Below are positions 1 to 7,582 of a DNA stretch of 64,000 nucleotides, one piece after another; within the stretch, counting starts at the first letter, position 1; each line of letters opens with the position of its first letter. The notes under the pieces were generated by a model. That model was not told the origin of the DNA. It ran no database searches and saw only the letters and a list, made by a program, of their open reading frames with translations. Source of the DNA: Candidatus Zixiibacteriota bacterium (GTDB lineage: Bacteria; Zixibacteria; MSB-5A5; GN15; FEB-12); assembly GCA_017999435.1 (NCBI GenBank), contig JAGNLV010000002.1:558001-622000 (forward strand), in the 5' to 3' direction. A program made the translations under genes and the position numbers.

Positions 1-1
1 G

Positions 2-1558
2 GTTCCAGACGGGCGGTGGCTGTTCATCAACGGGAACAACACGCCGCGGGTGGCGCGGCTGGATCTGACCACGTTCGAGACGACGGAGATCATCGAATTG
101 CCGCATTCCGGCGGCAACCATGCCTCCCCCTTTCTCACGCCCAACACCGAATATGTCATGGCGGGGACGCGGTTCAGCGTGCCAATCCCGCAGCAGGACG
201 TGCCGGTGAGCACCTACAAGGAGAATTTCAAGGGGACGCTGTCGTTCATCAAGGTGGACTCGGCGACGGGGCGGATGTCGCTGGCGTTCCAGATTCTCGT
301 GCCCGGGTTCGACTACGACCTCTCGCACGCCGGAAAAGGACCATCGCACGGCTGGGCGTTCTTCTCCACGTACAACACGGAGCAGGCGAACACGCTGCTG
401 GAGGTGAATGCCTCCCGCAACGACAAGGACTACATGGCGGCCGTCAACTGGAAGCTGGCCGAGCGGTACGCCGCGGAGGGGAAGGCTAAAGACGTGCCCG
501 CCTCGTACCGGCACAATTTTCTCGACGAGGCCCGCGTGGCGCAGAGCGAGGTGGTCGGCTCGGTCAAAATCCTGGACCCCCGGGATTGTCCGGGGATGAT
601 CTACTACATTCCGACGCCGAAGTCGCCGCACGGGGCGGACGTCGACCCGACCGGGGAGTACATTGTCGGCGGGGGGAAGCTGGCGACGGTGATCCCGGTG
701 CACTCGTTCTCCCGGATGATCAAAGCGATCGAGAACCGGGAGTTCGAGGGGGAGGTCGACGGCATCCCGGTGCTCAAGTACGAGGCGGTGCTCGCGGGGG
801 AGGTGCAGAACCCGGGTCTCGGCCCGCTCCATACGGAGTTCGACGGCCAGGGGTACGCCTACACCTCGATGTTCATTTCCTCGGAGATCGTGAAGTGGAA
901 GCTCGGGACGTGGGAGGTGGTTGACCGGGCGCCGGCGTACTACTCAATCGGGCACCTGATGATACCGGGCGGGGACAGCCGGGCGCCTTTCGGCAAGTAC
1001 GTGGTGGCGCTGAACAAGATCACCAAGGACCGGTACCTACCGACCGGTCCGGAGCTCTCGCAGTCAGCCCAGCTCTACGACATCACCGGCGACAAGATGA
1101 AGCTCCTGCTGGATTTCCCGACGATCGGGGAGCCGCACTACGCGCAGGCGCTGCCGGCCGCGCTGATCAAGGACAAATCGGTGAAGTACTTCCCGATCGC
1201 CGAGAACCGGAATCCGCACGCGATCACGGCGGAGAACCAGGCGCGCATCGAGCGGAGCGGGAAGCTCGTGCGTGTGTACATGTCGACAATCCGGACGCAT
1301 TTCGCGCCGGACAATATCGAGGGGATCAAGGCGGGGGACTCGGTGCTGTTCCATGTGACCAACCTCGAGCAGGACTGGGACGCCCCGCACGGCTTCGCGG
1401 TGATGGGGGCGAACAACGCCGAATTGCTGATTATGCCGGGGGAGACGCGGACGCTGGCGTGGAAACCGCAGGCGCCGGGCGTGTATCCGTTCTACTGCAC
1501 GGATTTCTGCTCGGCTCTGCACCAGGAGATGCAAGGGTACATCCGGGTGTCGAAATGA
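2..1558 (+). CDS. nosZ: Nitrous oxide reductase NosZ (5' end outside window)
   Basis: Terminal denitrification enzyme reducing N2O to N2 in the periplasm. The reading frame is open from base 2, so the N-terminus and signal peptide are missing; the first in-frame GTG at 50 is internal. The visible part holds the C-terminal half of the beta-propeller with its His-containing CuZ loops (SPHGADV, GPLHTEF, EPHYAQ, NPHAIT) and the cupredoxin domain. The CuA motif CTDFCSALHQEM is complete, with the two Cys, His and Met codons at 1496, 1508, 1520 and 1529. The residue pattern and the following gene order (membrane protein, nosL, D, F, Y) fit clade II (atypical) NosZ, which is usually Sec-exported. The enzyme looks intact as far as seen. 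It heads a tight same-strand cluster running to 7015. Confidence 0.97.
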   Translation, partial: VPDGRWLFINGNNTPRVARLDLTTFETTEIIELPHSGGNHASPFLTPNTEYVMAGTRFSVPIPQQDVPVSTYKENFKGTLSFIKVDSATGRMSLAFQILVPGFDYDLSHAGKGPSHGWAFFSTYNTEQANTLLEVNASRNDKDYMAAVNWKLAERYAAEGKAKDVPASYRHNFLDEARVAQSEVVGSVKILDPRDCPGMIYYIPTPKSPHGADVDPTGEYIVGGGKLATVIPVHSFSRMIKAIENREFEGEVDGIPVLKYEAVLAGEVQNPGLGPLHTEFDGQGYAYTSMFISSEIVKWKLGTWEVVDRAPAYYSIGHLMIPGGDSRAPFGKYVVALNKITKDRYLPTGPELSQSAQLYDITGDKMKLLLDFPTIGEPHYAQALPAALIKDKSVKYFPIAENRNPHAITAENQARIERSGKLVRVYMSTIRTHFAPDNIEGIKAGDSVLFHVTNLEQDWDAPHGFAVMGANNAELLIMPGETRTLAWKPQAPGVYPFYCTDFCSALHQEMQGYIRVSK

Positions 1559-1589
1559 CCCGATCTGAAACCACAGGGCGGGCCCGGCG

Positions 1590-2279
1590 ATGAGTCCCGC
1601 GATTCTCCGCGAGGCGGACGACCGGGCCGCCTGGCGGTCCGAGGCGACGGGGAAGCGAGGCCGGATGCACCCGGCCGGACGGATCGCGCTGGCGGCCGCG
1701 GCCCTGCTGTTGGCCCTGACCTATTTCCTCCCGCTGTGGGAAATCGCCCTGGAGGCGCCGCAGTACCCGGAGGGGCTGGGGCTGGAGATCTGGATCAACC
1801 GGATGGAGGGGCAGAACGCGGGGGACATCGAGAAGATCAACACCCTCAACCATTATATCGGTATGAAGGCCATTCACCCGGAGTCGATCAAGGAGCTGCG
1901 GATTATGCCCTGGGTGATGCGCGGCCTGATGCTGCTCGGGCTGGCCGCCGCGGCGGTCGGACGGCGGACCTGGGTGCTCGTATGGTTGGTGCTGTTCGCC
2001 GCCGTCGCGGCGGGGGGGATGATCGATTTCTACCGGTGGGGGTACGACTACGGACACAACCTCGATACCGAGCAGGCGATTATCAAGGTGCCGGGGATGA
2101 CCTACCAGCCGCCGCTGATCGGGTCGAAGCGGCTGCTCAATTTCGAGGCGCACTCGTGGCCGGGACCGGCCGGGTGGGTGGCGCTCGGTGTGTTCGCGGT
2201 CGGCACCGCGGTCTACGGCGCGGAGGTGATTCGCGCGCGTCGAAAGGGAATCTCCGGGGAGGCGGGCGATGCGGGTTAG
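1590..2279 (+). CDS. nos-cluster membrane protein of unknown function (NosB-like position)
   Basis: A 229-residue protein. After a charged N-terminal stretch come a membrane segment (about residues 30-50), a long extracytoplasmic loop (about 51-105), two closely spaced membrane segments (about 107-145) and a final one near 190-210. The loop between the last two segments contains a YRWGYDYGHNLD stretch rich in aromatic residues with one His, and a downstream Met (VPGMTYQPP), which could bind metal. I cannot assign a function. Clade II nos clusters commonly carry a multi-span membrane protein gene directly after nosZ (nosB in Wolinella), and this gene occupies that place; homology to NosB is not established here. 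It starts 31 nt after nosZ and its end overlaps nosL by 11 nt, which suggests cotranslation. The Met at codon 26 is an alternative start. Confidence 0.75.
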   Translation: MSPAILREADDRAAWRSEATGKRGRMHPAGRIALAAAALLLALTYFLPLWEIALEAPQYPEGLGLEIWINRMEGQNAGDIEKINTLNHYIGMKAIHPESIKELRIMPWVMRGLMLLGLAAAAVGRRTWVLVWLVLFAAVAAGGMIDFYRWGYDYGHNLDTEQAIIKVPGMTYQPPLIGSKRLLNFEAHSWPGPAGWVALGVFAVGTAVYGAEVIRARRKGISGEAGDAG

Positions 2280-2730
2280 GCTGATTCCGGCGGCAGCGGT
2301 AGCCGCCGCGGTGGCGCTGGCCGGATGCGGCGGAAAGGGTCCCGCCGCCATGCACTACGGCGAGGACCGGTGCGACTACTGCCGGATGAACATCGCCGAT
2401 CCCGCGTTCGGGACCCAGCTCATCTCCGGGAAAGGAAAGGTGTTCCGGTTCGATTCGATCGAATGCCTGGCGGCCTACGAGTTGGCCCACCAGGCGGACA
2501 TCGACGCCTCGGCGCGCTGGCTGGCCGACGTCAACGATCCGGGGACTTTTCTGGCCGGGGCGAAAGCGGTCGTGGTGGCGGGGGAGCGGCTGCGCAGTCC
2601 GATGGGACTGGGACTGGCGGCCACCGCGTCGGAGGAGGCCGGCCAACGGCTCGCCGCCGAGAGTGGCGGACGGACAGTCACCTGGGAAGAGGTGCGGGCG
2701 TATGTGGCGGATGCGTGGGATATCAAGTAA
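2269..2730 (+). CDS. nosL: NosL copper-binding lipoprotein
   Basis: Outer-surface/periplasmic copper chaperone for assembly of the NosZ CuZ centre. The 153-residue product has a short lipoprotein signal ending in a lipobox (VALAGC, Cys20). The diagnostic NosL copper motif C-D-Y-C-R-M follows at residues 35-40, then the typical FDSIECLAAY segment and the WLADVNDPG(T)F loop. The length is normal for the family. The start ATG overlaps the preceding membrane-protein gene by 11 nt and the 3' end overlaps nosD, so the genes form one translationally coupled operon. Confidence 0.95.
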   Translation: MRVRLIPAAAVAAAVALAGCGGKGPAAMHYGEDRCDYCRMNIADPAFGTQLISGKGKVFRFDSIECLAAYELAHQADIDASARWLADVNDPGTFLAGAKAVVVAGERLRSPMGLGLAATASEEAGQRLAAESGGRTVTWEEVRAYVADAWDIK

Positions 2731-4003
2731 GCGGCGGCGCGGGTGGCCCGCGGGCGGGCGGAGATTCGGCCGAAAGCTCGCGGCGGCGCTGGGCGCCGCG
2801 CTGACTGTGACGGGCCTGGCGTCGGCGCGGGTGGTCACGGTGCAGCCCGGCGGCGAGCACGCCACGGTCGCTGCGGGCGTGGCCGCGGCACGCGCGCACG
2901 ATACGGTGGCGGTGAAAGCAGGGGTCTACCGCGAGCACGGGATCACGATCGATCGTCCGCTCACGCTGGCCGGCGGGGAGGGCGCGGTGGTCGATGCGGA
3001 CGGGGCGGGGGGCATATTCACGGTCACCGCGCCGGACGTGGAGATCCGGAATCTCCGGCTGCGCGGGGTGCCGACGAGTTTCACGGCCGAGCACGCGGCG
3101 ATCCAGCTGGAAGGGGCGGTACGGGCGACGATCGAGAACAACTCGATCGAGGCGTGCTTTTTCGGCATTTACGCGGCGAACTCCCACACCTGCCGGCTGC
3201 AGGGCAACATCATCCGGGGAGCGCAGACGCGCCTGACCTCATCGGGGAACGGCATCCACCTCTGGTACTGCCGCGATATCACGATTCTGGAGAACACGAT
3301 CGCGGGGCATCGGGACGGGATCTACATGGAGTTCGTGCGCGCCGGCACGGTCGACCGCAACCGCTGCGAGGAGAACCTCCGCTACGGGCTGCATTTCATG
3401 TTCTCCGACAGCTGTCAGTACGCCGACAACCTGTTTCGCCGGAACGGCGCCGGGGTGGCGGTGATGTACACGAGCAATGTTTTGATGGAGAACAATACGT
3501 TCGAGCAAAGCTGGGGCGGGGCGTCCTACGGCGTGCTGCTAAAGGATATCCGCGACAGCCGGGTGACGGGGAACCGGTTCTGCGACAACTCGACCGGCGT
3601 ACACATGGAGGGATCGGACCGCGTGTATGTCGCGGGGAATCTCTTTGCCGGCAACGGCTGGGCGCTCAAGCTGATGGCGAACTGCCTCGACAATACGGTG
3701 AGCGCGAATGACTTTGTCGACAATTCGTTCGCCGTAGCCACCAACAGCCGTCAGAACAACAGCCGTTTCGAGGGGAACTACTGGAGCGGCTACCGGGGGG
3801 TGGATTTGGATCGCGACGGTTACGGCGATCTGCCCTTTCGTCCGGTGAGCCTGTTTTCGCTCCTGGTGGAGTCGCATCCGCCGACGTTGGTGCTCCTGCG
3901 CAGTCTGCTGGTGGAAGTCCTCGACCTGGCGGAGCGGGCGATGCCGACGCTGACGCCGGAAACGCTCGTGGACCGCCGCCCGCGAATGAGGCCGAACCTA
4001 TGA
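2702..4003 (+). CDS. nosD: NosD periplasmic parallel beta-helix (CASH) protein
   Basis: Periplasmic component of the NosDFY maturation system of nitrous oxide reductase. I chose ATG 2702 (433 residues) because a GAAGAGG sequence lies 9 nt upstream; GTG 2663 and ATG 2711 are alternatives. A basic N-terminus and hydrophobic stretch (KLAAALGAALTVTGLASA) form the signal peptide. The mature protein is built of degenerate beta-helix rungs with recurring N-x-I/F and G-I-x-L/Y patterns typical of NosD/pectate-lyase-like CASH domains, ending in NYWSGYRGVDLDRDGYGD. The start lies inside nosL (29-nt overlap) and the stop overlaps the nosF start (ATGA). Confidence 0.93.
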   Translation: MWRMRGISSKRRRGWPAGGRRFGRKLAAALGAALTVTGLASARVVTVQPGGEHATVAAGVAAARAHDTVAVKAGVYREHGITIDRPLTLAGGEGAVVDADGAGGIFTVTAPDVEIRNLRLRGVPTSFTAEHAAIQLEGAVRATIENNSIEACFFGIYAANSHTCRLQGNIIRGAQTRLTSSGNGIHLWYCRDITILENTIAGHRDGIYMEFVRAGTVDRNRCEENLRYGLHFMFSDSCQYADNLFRRNGAGVAVMYTSNVLMENNTFEQSWGGASYGVLLKDIRDSRVTGNRFCDNSTGVHMEGSDRVYVAGNLFAGNGWALKLMANCLDNTVSANDFVDNSFAVATNSRQNNSRFEGNYWSGYRGVDLDRDGYGDLPFRPVSLFSLLVESHPPTLVLLRSLLVEVLDLAERAMPTLTPETLVDRRPRMRPNL

Positions 4004-4710
4004 TTGAAACGCGCGGGTTGACCAAACGATTCCGCCGCTTTGTCGCGCTGCGCGACGTGTCGTTCGACGTAACTCCCGGCCGGATCACGGGGGTGATCGG
4101 GCCGAACGGGTCGGGGAAGTCGACGCTGATCAAGTGCCTGGTCGGACTGGCGCGGCCGAGCGAGGGAGTGATTCTCTACGACGGACGGCTGCCGGACGCG
4201 GCCGGGCAGTACCGGAGGCGGATCGGGTACATGCCGCAGGCGGCGACCTTTCCCCAGGATCTGACGGGGCGCGAGGTGATTGACCTGGTGGTGCGCCTCC
4301 GCGGGGAGCGGCCGGCATCCGGCGGCGCGCTCCTCGAGCGGTTCGGCCTGCACGCCCACCTCGACAAGCGGGTGCGGACGCTCTCGGGCGGGACCCGGCA
4401 GAAGCTGAGCGCGGCGGTGGCCGCCCTGTATGATCCGGCGGTGCTCATTCTGGATGAACCGACGGCCGGTCTCGATCCGGGAGCCAGCCGGGTGCTCAAG
4501 GAGCATGTCCTCGAGCGAAAAGGGGAGGGCCGGGCGGTGCTGCTGACGACCCACATCATCGGCGACCTCGAGGAACTTGCGGACGACGTGGTGCTGCTGC
4601 TCGACGGCGCGGTGCAGTTTGCCGGATCGGTGCGGGAGTTGAAGCTGGCCACGGGGAGTCCGTACCTGGAGGCGGCGGTGGCGCAGATGCTGGCGCGGGG
4701 GGCGGCATGA
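4000..4710 (+). CDS. nosF: NosF ABC-transporter ATPase
   Basis: Cytoplasmic ATPase of the NosDFY complex that supports NosZ copper-site maturation. The 236-residue sequence has Walker A G34-PNGSGKST, a Q-loop (YMPQ, residue 80), the signature LSGGTRQK (128-135) and Walker B LILDEPTAGLDP (149-160) followed by a switch His (TTH). All catalytic residues are present. It overlaps both nosD and nosY by 4 nt (ATGA), implying coupled translation in a fixed ratio. Confidence 0.96.
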   Translation: MIETRGLTKRFRRFVALRDVSFDVTPGRITGVIGPNGSGKSTLIKCLVGLARPSEGVILYDGRLPDAAGQYRRRIGYMPQAATFPQDLTGREVIDLVVRLRGERPASGGALLERFGLHAHLDKRVRTLSGGTRQKLSAAVAALYDPAVLILDEPTAGLDPGASRVLKEHVLERKGEGRAVLLTTHIIGDLEELADDVVLLLDGAVQFAGSVRELKLATGSPYLEAAVAQMLARGAA

Positions 4711-5498
4711 CGGCGCTGCGGAACGTCACCTGGTTCGTGGTGAAAGATATTGTCCGGAGCCGCTGGAGCCTTGTGAACACGCTCTTTTTCGCCGCGGCCA
4801 CGGCGGGGCTGTTCTATCTCCAGGCGGACGCCGGGAAAGCGGCCGTAAGTCTGAGCAGTCTCTGTCTGGTGTTTGTGCCGCTGATCAGTCTGCTCTACCC
4901 GGCGATGTACTACTACAGCGCGCGGGAGTTCGTGGAGCTGATCCTCACCCAGCCGGTGGGCCGGCGCGCGGTGTATCTCGGGCTGTTCGCCGGGATATTC
5001 GCCTCGCTCTGGCTCGGGTTCGCCCTGGGGATCGGCGTGCCCTACCTCGTCCTGGGGGGTGTGAACGCGGCGGGGATGACAGCGCTGGCGGCGGTGCTGT
5101 TGGTCGGCACGGCGCTCGGCGCGATCTTCACGGGGCTGGCGCTGGTGGCGGCCGTGCGCTTCGACGACCGCGGCAAGGGGCTGGCGGTGGTCCTGGGAAT
5201 CTGGCTGACGGCGGCGATCGGCTACGACGGAGCGGTGCTGGCGGCGGCGACTGCTTTCGCGGCCTATCCGCTGGAGACGCCTCTTTTGGCGGCCGCGCTG
5301 GGCAACCCGGTCGATCTCGCCCGCGTGCTGCTGCTCATTCATTCGGATATGGCGGCGCTGATGGGGTACACGGGGGCGGTGTTCATGCGCTTTTTCGACC
5401 GCGCGAGCGGGCTGGGGCTGGCGGCGGCGGTGCTGACGCTCTGGGCGGCGGCGCCCGTGTGGTATGGAATCCGCCGCTTCGCCCGGAAGGATTTTTGA
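4707..5498 (+). CDS. nosY: NosY ABC-2 type permease
   Basis: Membrane subunit of the NosDFY transporter. The 263 residues contain about six hydrophobic segments: a first span at about residues 22-40, then segments near 47-65, 88-115, 125-150, 165-190 and 235-255. The first loop has the YPAMYYYSAREFVELILTQP element typical of NosY/ABC-2 permeases. It overlaps nosF by 4 nt and is followed by the oxidase-like gene after 2 nt, placing that gene in the same transcription unit. Confidence 0.93.
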   Translation: MTALRNVTWFVVKDIVRSRWSLVNTLFFAAATAGLFYLQADAGKAAVSLSSLCLVFVPLISLLYPAMYYYSAREFVELILTQPVGRRAVYLGLFAGIFASLWLGFALGIGVPYLVLGGVNAAGMTALAAVLLVGTALGAIFTGLALVAAVRFDDRGKGLAVVLGIWLTAAIGYDGAVLAAATAFAAYPLETPLLAAALGNPVDLARVLLLIHSDMAALMGYTGAVFMRFFDRASGLGLAAAVLTLWAAAPVWYGIRRFARKDF

Positions 5499-5500
5499 GC

Positions 5501-7015
5501 ATGCGTGAGGTCTTTCGCGGGAGAATCGATCGCCTGCGCCCGCGCCGGGTCTACGCGGCGGCGCGGGCGGCGGGGATTGCCCGCCTCTACGCCGCCGGCA
5601 TCGGCATCGCGTTTGCGATCGGGCTGGCGGCGGCGGCGGCGCTGCTGGCGGAGCTGGCCACGCCGCGGCCCGATCTGCTCGACAACACGCGGTTCGGAGC
5701 GGTCCTCACGCTGCACGGGACGGTGATGGTGTTTCTCGTGCTGATCCCGATGCTGCCCGCCGTGATCGGCAATCTGCTCGTGCCGCAGGCCGTGGGAGCG
5801 GCGCAGACGGCGCTGCCCCGCCTGACTCTGGCCGGGTGGGGTGCATATGTGCTGGGGGCGGCGGGAGTGATTGCGGGAGCGGAACTGAGCGGGTACCAGG
5901 GGGGATGGAGAATGATCCTGCCGCCGGAAGTGGGGACCGAGCGAGCTTACGGTGTGCTGGCGGCCGGGCTGGCCGCGGCGGCGATAGCGACCACGCTGGT
6001 GAATGTGGCGCTGGCGTGGACGATTCTCAGCCGGCGGCACCGGACCGTGCCAATGGCGGAGATGCCGCTTTTGGCCTGGTTCTTTCTGTTGGGGTCGCTG
6101 GTCCAGACGGCGGTGGTTCCGATTCGGCTGTTCTTTCTTCTCCTTCAAAGCAGCGCCGGACTGGCGGAATCGGCCGCCGCGTGGTTCGGGGCGGCGGACC
6201 CGGTGTCGTTTCAGCAGACGCTGTTCTGGATGTACGCGAACCCGGCGATCCTCGCGGTGGTGCTGCCGGCGGCCGGGATTGCTCTCGATCTACTCGGCGG
6301 CGCCGGCCGGCCGGTGCGTCTGCCCCGGCGCACCCTGATCACGGCCGGCATGGCGGTGGCGCTGCTCAGTCTCGTCTCGTGGGGGCAGCACCTGCTCACG
6401 GCGGCCGAGGGTTCGCGGATGGCGGCGGCCGGGAGTCTCTACGGCCTTCTGGCGATCGTGCCGGCCACGGTGATATTCGGGCTCCTCCTGCGGGCGTGGC
6501 TGAGGGCGAGGCTCGCGGAACCGGCGCTCAACGCCGCGCTGTTCGGACAGGCGGCCGCTTTTGCGGCGCTGGCGGCGAGCGGGAGCGCGCTGGCGGCGCC
6601 GGGACTCGGCGTGCATCTGCAGGACACATATGCGACCGTGGGGCACCTCCATTTCGGCGCGCTGGGGATCGGGGTGATGGCGTTTGTCGCCGGGACGATT
6701 CACGCGCGCAGCCGGAGCGGCGACCCGCGGTGCGCCGGGCGGGCGGCGGCGCGGTGGATCTACGGCATGACAGCGGGGCTGCTCCTGACTTTCCTCCCGC
6801 TGGCCGTCGTCGGAGCGCAGGGGGCGCCGCGGGCGTTTCACGAGTACGCCCGCGGGACGCAGCCGGCGCACCTGATCGCGGCCGCGGGCGGGGCGGTCCT
6901 CATCGTCTCGCTGGCGGGACTGGCGATCCATCTGCGGCGCGGCGCGCGGCCCAGGGAAACCGCGGAGACGCCGGCCGCGCTCGGCCGGGCCGACGGGAGC
7001 CGGGCGGCGCACTGA
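5501..7015 (+). CDS. Degenerate heme-copper oxidase subunit I homologue lacking the CuB site
   Basis: A 504-residue polytopic membrane protein starting 2 nt after nosY. Helix by helix it matches COX1: the helix II TLHGTVMVF element gives His72 (low-spin heme ligand), TALPRL and GWRMILPP match the following loop, and DTYATVGHLHFG near residues 375-386 gives His382 (high-spin heme proximal ligand) and His384 (second low-spin ligand). The CuB site is destroyed. The helix VI motif normally reading HPEVY is N247-P-A-I-L, so the CuB His, the channel Glu and the cross-linked Tyr are all replaced. The normal WAHH is W-G-Q296-H297, leaving one of three CuB His. The K-channel Lys position is also hydrophobic. 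It should bind heme but not reduce O2 or NO in the usual way. No subunit II or III is adjacent; a role in electron delivery to NosZ is inference. Confidence 0.85.
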   Translation: MREVFRGRIDRLRPRRVYAAARAAGIARLYAAGIGIAFAIGLAAAAALLAELATPRPDLLDNTRFGAVLTLHGTVMVFLVLIPMLPAVIGNLLVPQAVGAAQTALPRLTLAGWGAYVLGAAGVIAGAELSGYQGGWRMILPPEVGTERAYGVLAAGLAAAAIATTLVNVALAWTILSRRHRTVPMAEMPLLAWFFLLGSLVQTAVVPIRLFFLLLQSSAGLAESAAAWFGAADPVSFQQTLFWMYANPAILAVVLPAAGIALDLLGGAGRPVRLPRRTLITAGMAVALLSLVSWGQHLLTAAEGSRMAAAGSLYGLLAIVPATVIFGLLLRAWLRARLAEPALNAALFGQAAAFAALAASGSALAAPGLGVHLQDTYATVGHLHFGALGIGVMAFVAGTIHARSRSGDPRCAGRAAARWIYGMTAGLLLTFLPLAVVGAQGAPRAFHEYARGTQPAHLIAAAGGAVLIVSLAGLAIHLRRGARPRETAETPAALGRADGSRAAH

Positions 7016-7036
7016 CCGGCCGCGGCCTCGGTGCGG

Positions 7037-7573
7037 TCATTCGGGGGTGAAATAGGTGCGGAATTCGCCGGCGGCGGGCGCGGCGGTCCACACCCGGTAG
7101 CCGCGGGCGGCAGCTTTGTCGATCAGCGGCGCCGGTTCGAAGGGGGTGATCACCTCGCAGATCTGTCCGGCTTGGAGCCGGGCGAGGGCCCGCATCACCG
7201 CGCCCAGCGGCTGCTCGCCGGCGTCAATCATCGGCCGCGCATCGAGCGTCTCGATGACCGCCGACGGATCCATCCAGAACGGCGGCGCGGAGCCGGGAGA
7301 AGCCGCCGGAGCGGTGGAGACGTCGGCGACGAAATCGGGTTGGCCGGCGGCCCGGCGCAGGCGGCGCACCAATTCGACGACAGAGACGTTACCGACGCGG
7401 GCGGCCTGCGCGAGGCTGGTCACCCGCGCGACCGTGCGGCGCAGGACCGGGTTGCGGAGCTTCCGGAAAGGTAGCGCGATTTCGATCAGCAGCGGTTCCA
7501 GCTCCGGGTAAGCATCGAGCAAATCGCCGACTTTGGTCTGCGGCGTGATGAGCGGTCGGGGCGTCTCGGCCAT
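7037..7573 (-). CDS. DUF1858-DUF2249 two-domain protein
   Basis: A 178-residue cytoplasmic protein. Residues about 8-75 match DUF1858 (ITPQTKVGDLLDAYPELEPLLIE..., with the VARVTSLAQAARVGNVSV helix-turn region). Residues about 108-178 match DUF2249, a TusA/SirA-like fold (LDARPMIDAGEQPLGAVMRAL). Both domains recur near nitric oxide and nitrogen-oxide metabolism genes and near DUF438/hemerythrin proteins; their biochemical role is not established. It lies 9 nt downstream of the DUF438-hemerythrin gene on the same strand, so the two are probably one operon, and it is convergent with the nos operon with only a 21-nt gap. Confidence 0.85.
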   Translation of the reverse strand: MAETPRPLITPQTKVGDLLDAYPELEPLLIEIALPFRKLRNPVLRRTVARVTSLAQAARVGNVSVVELVRRLRRAAGQPDFVADVSTAPAASPGSAPPFWMDPSAVIETLDARPMIDAGEQPLGAVMRALARLQAGQICEVITPFEPAPLIDKAAARGYRVWTAAPAAGEFRTYFTPE

Positions 7574-7582
7574 GGCGCCCGC

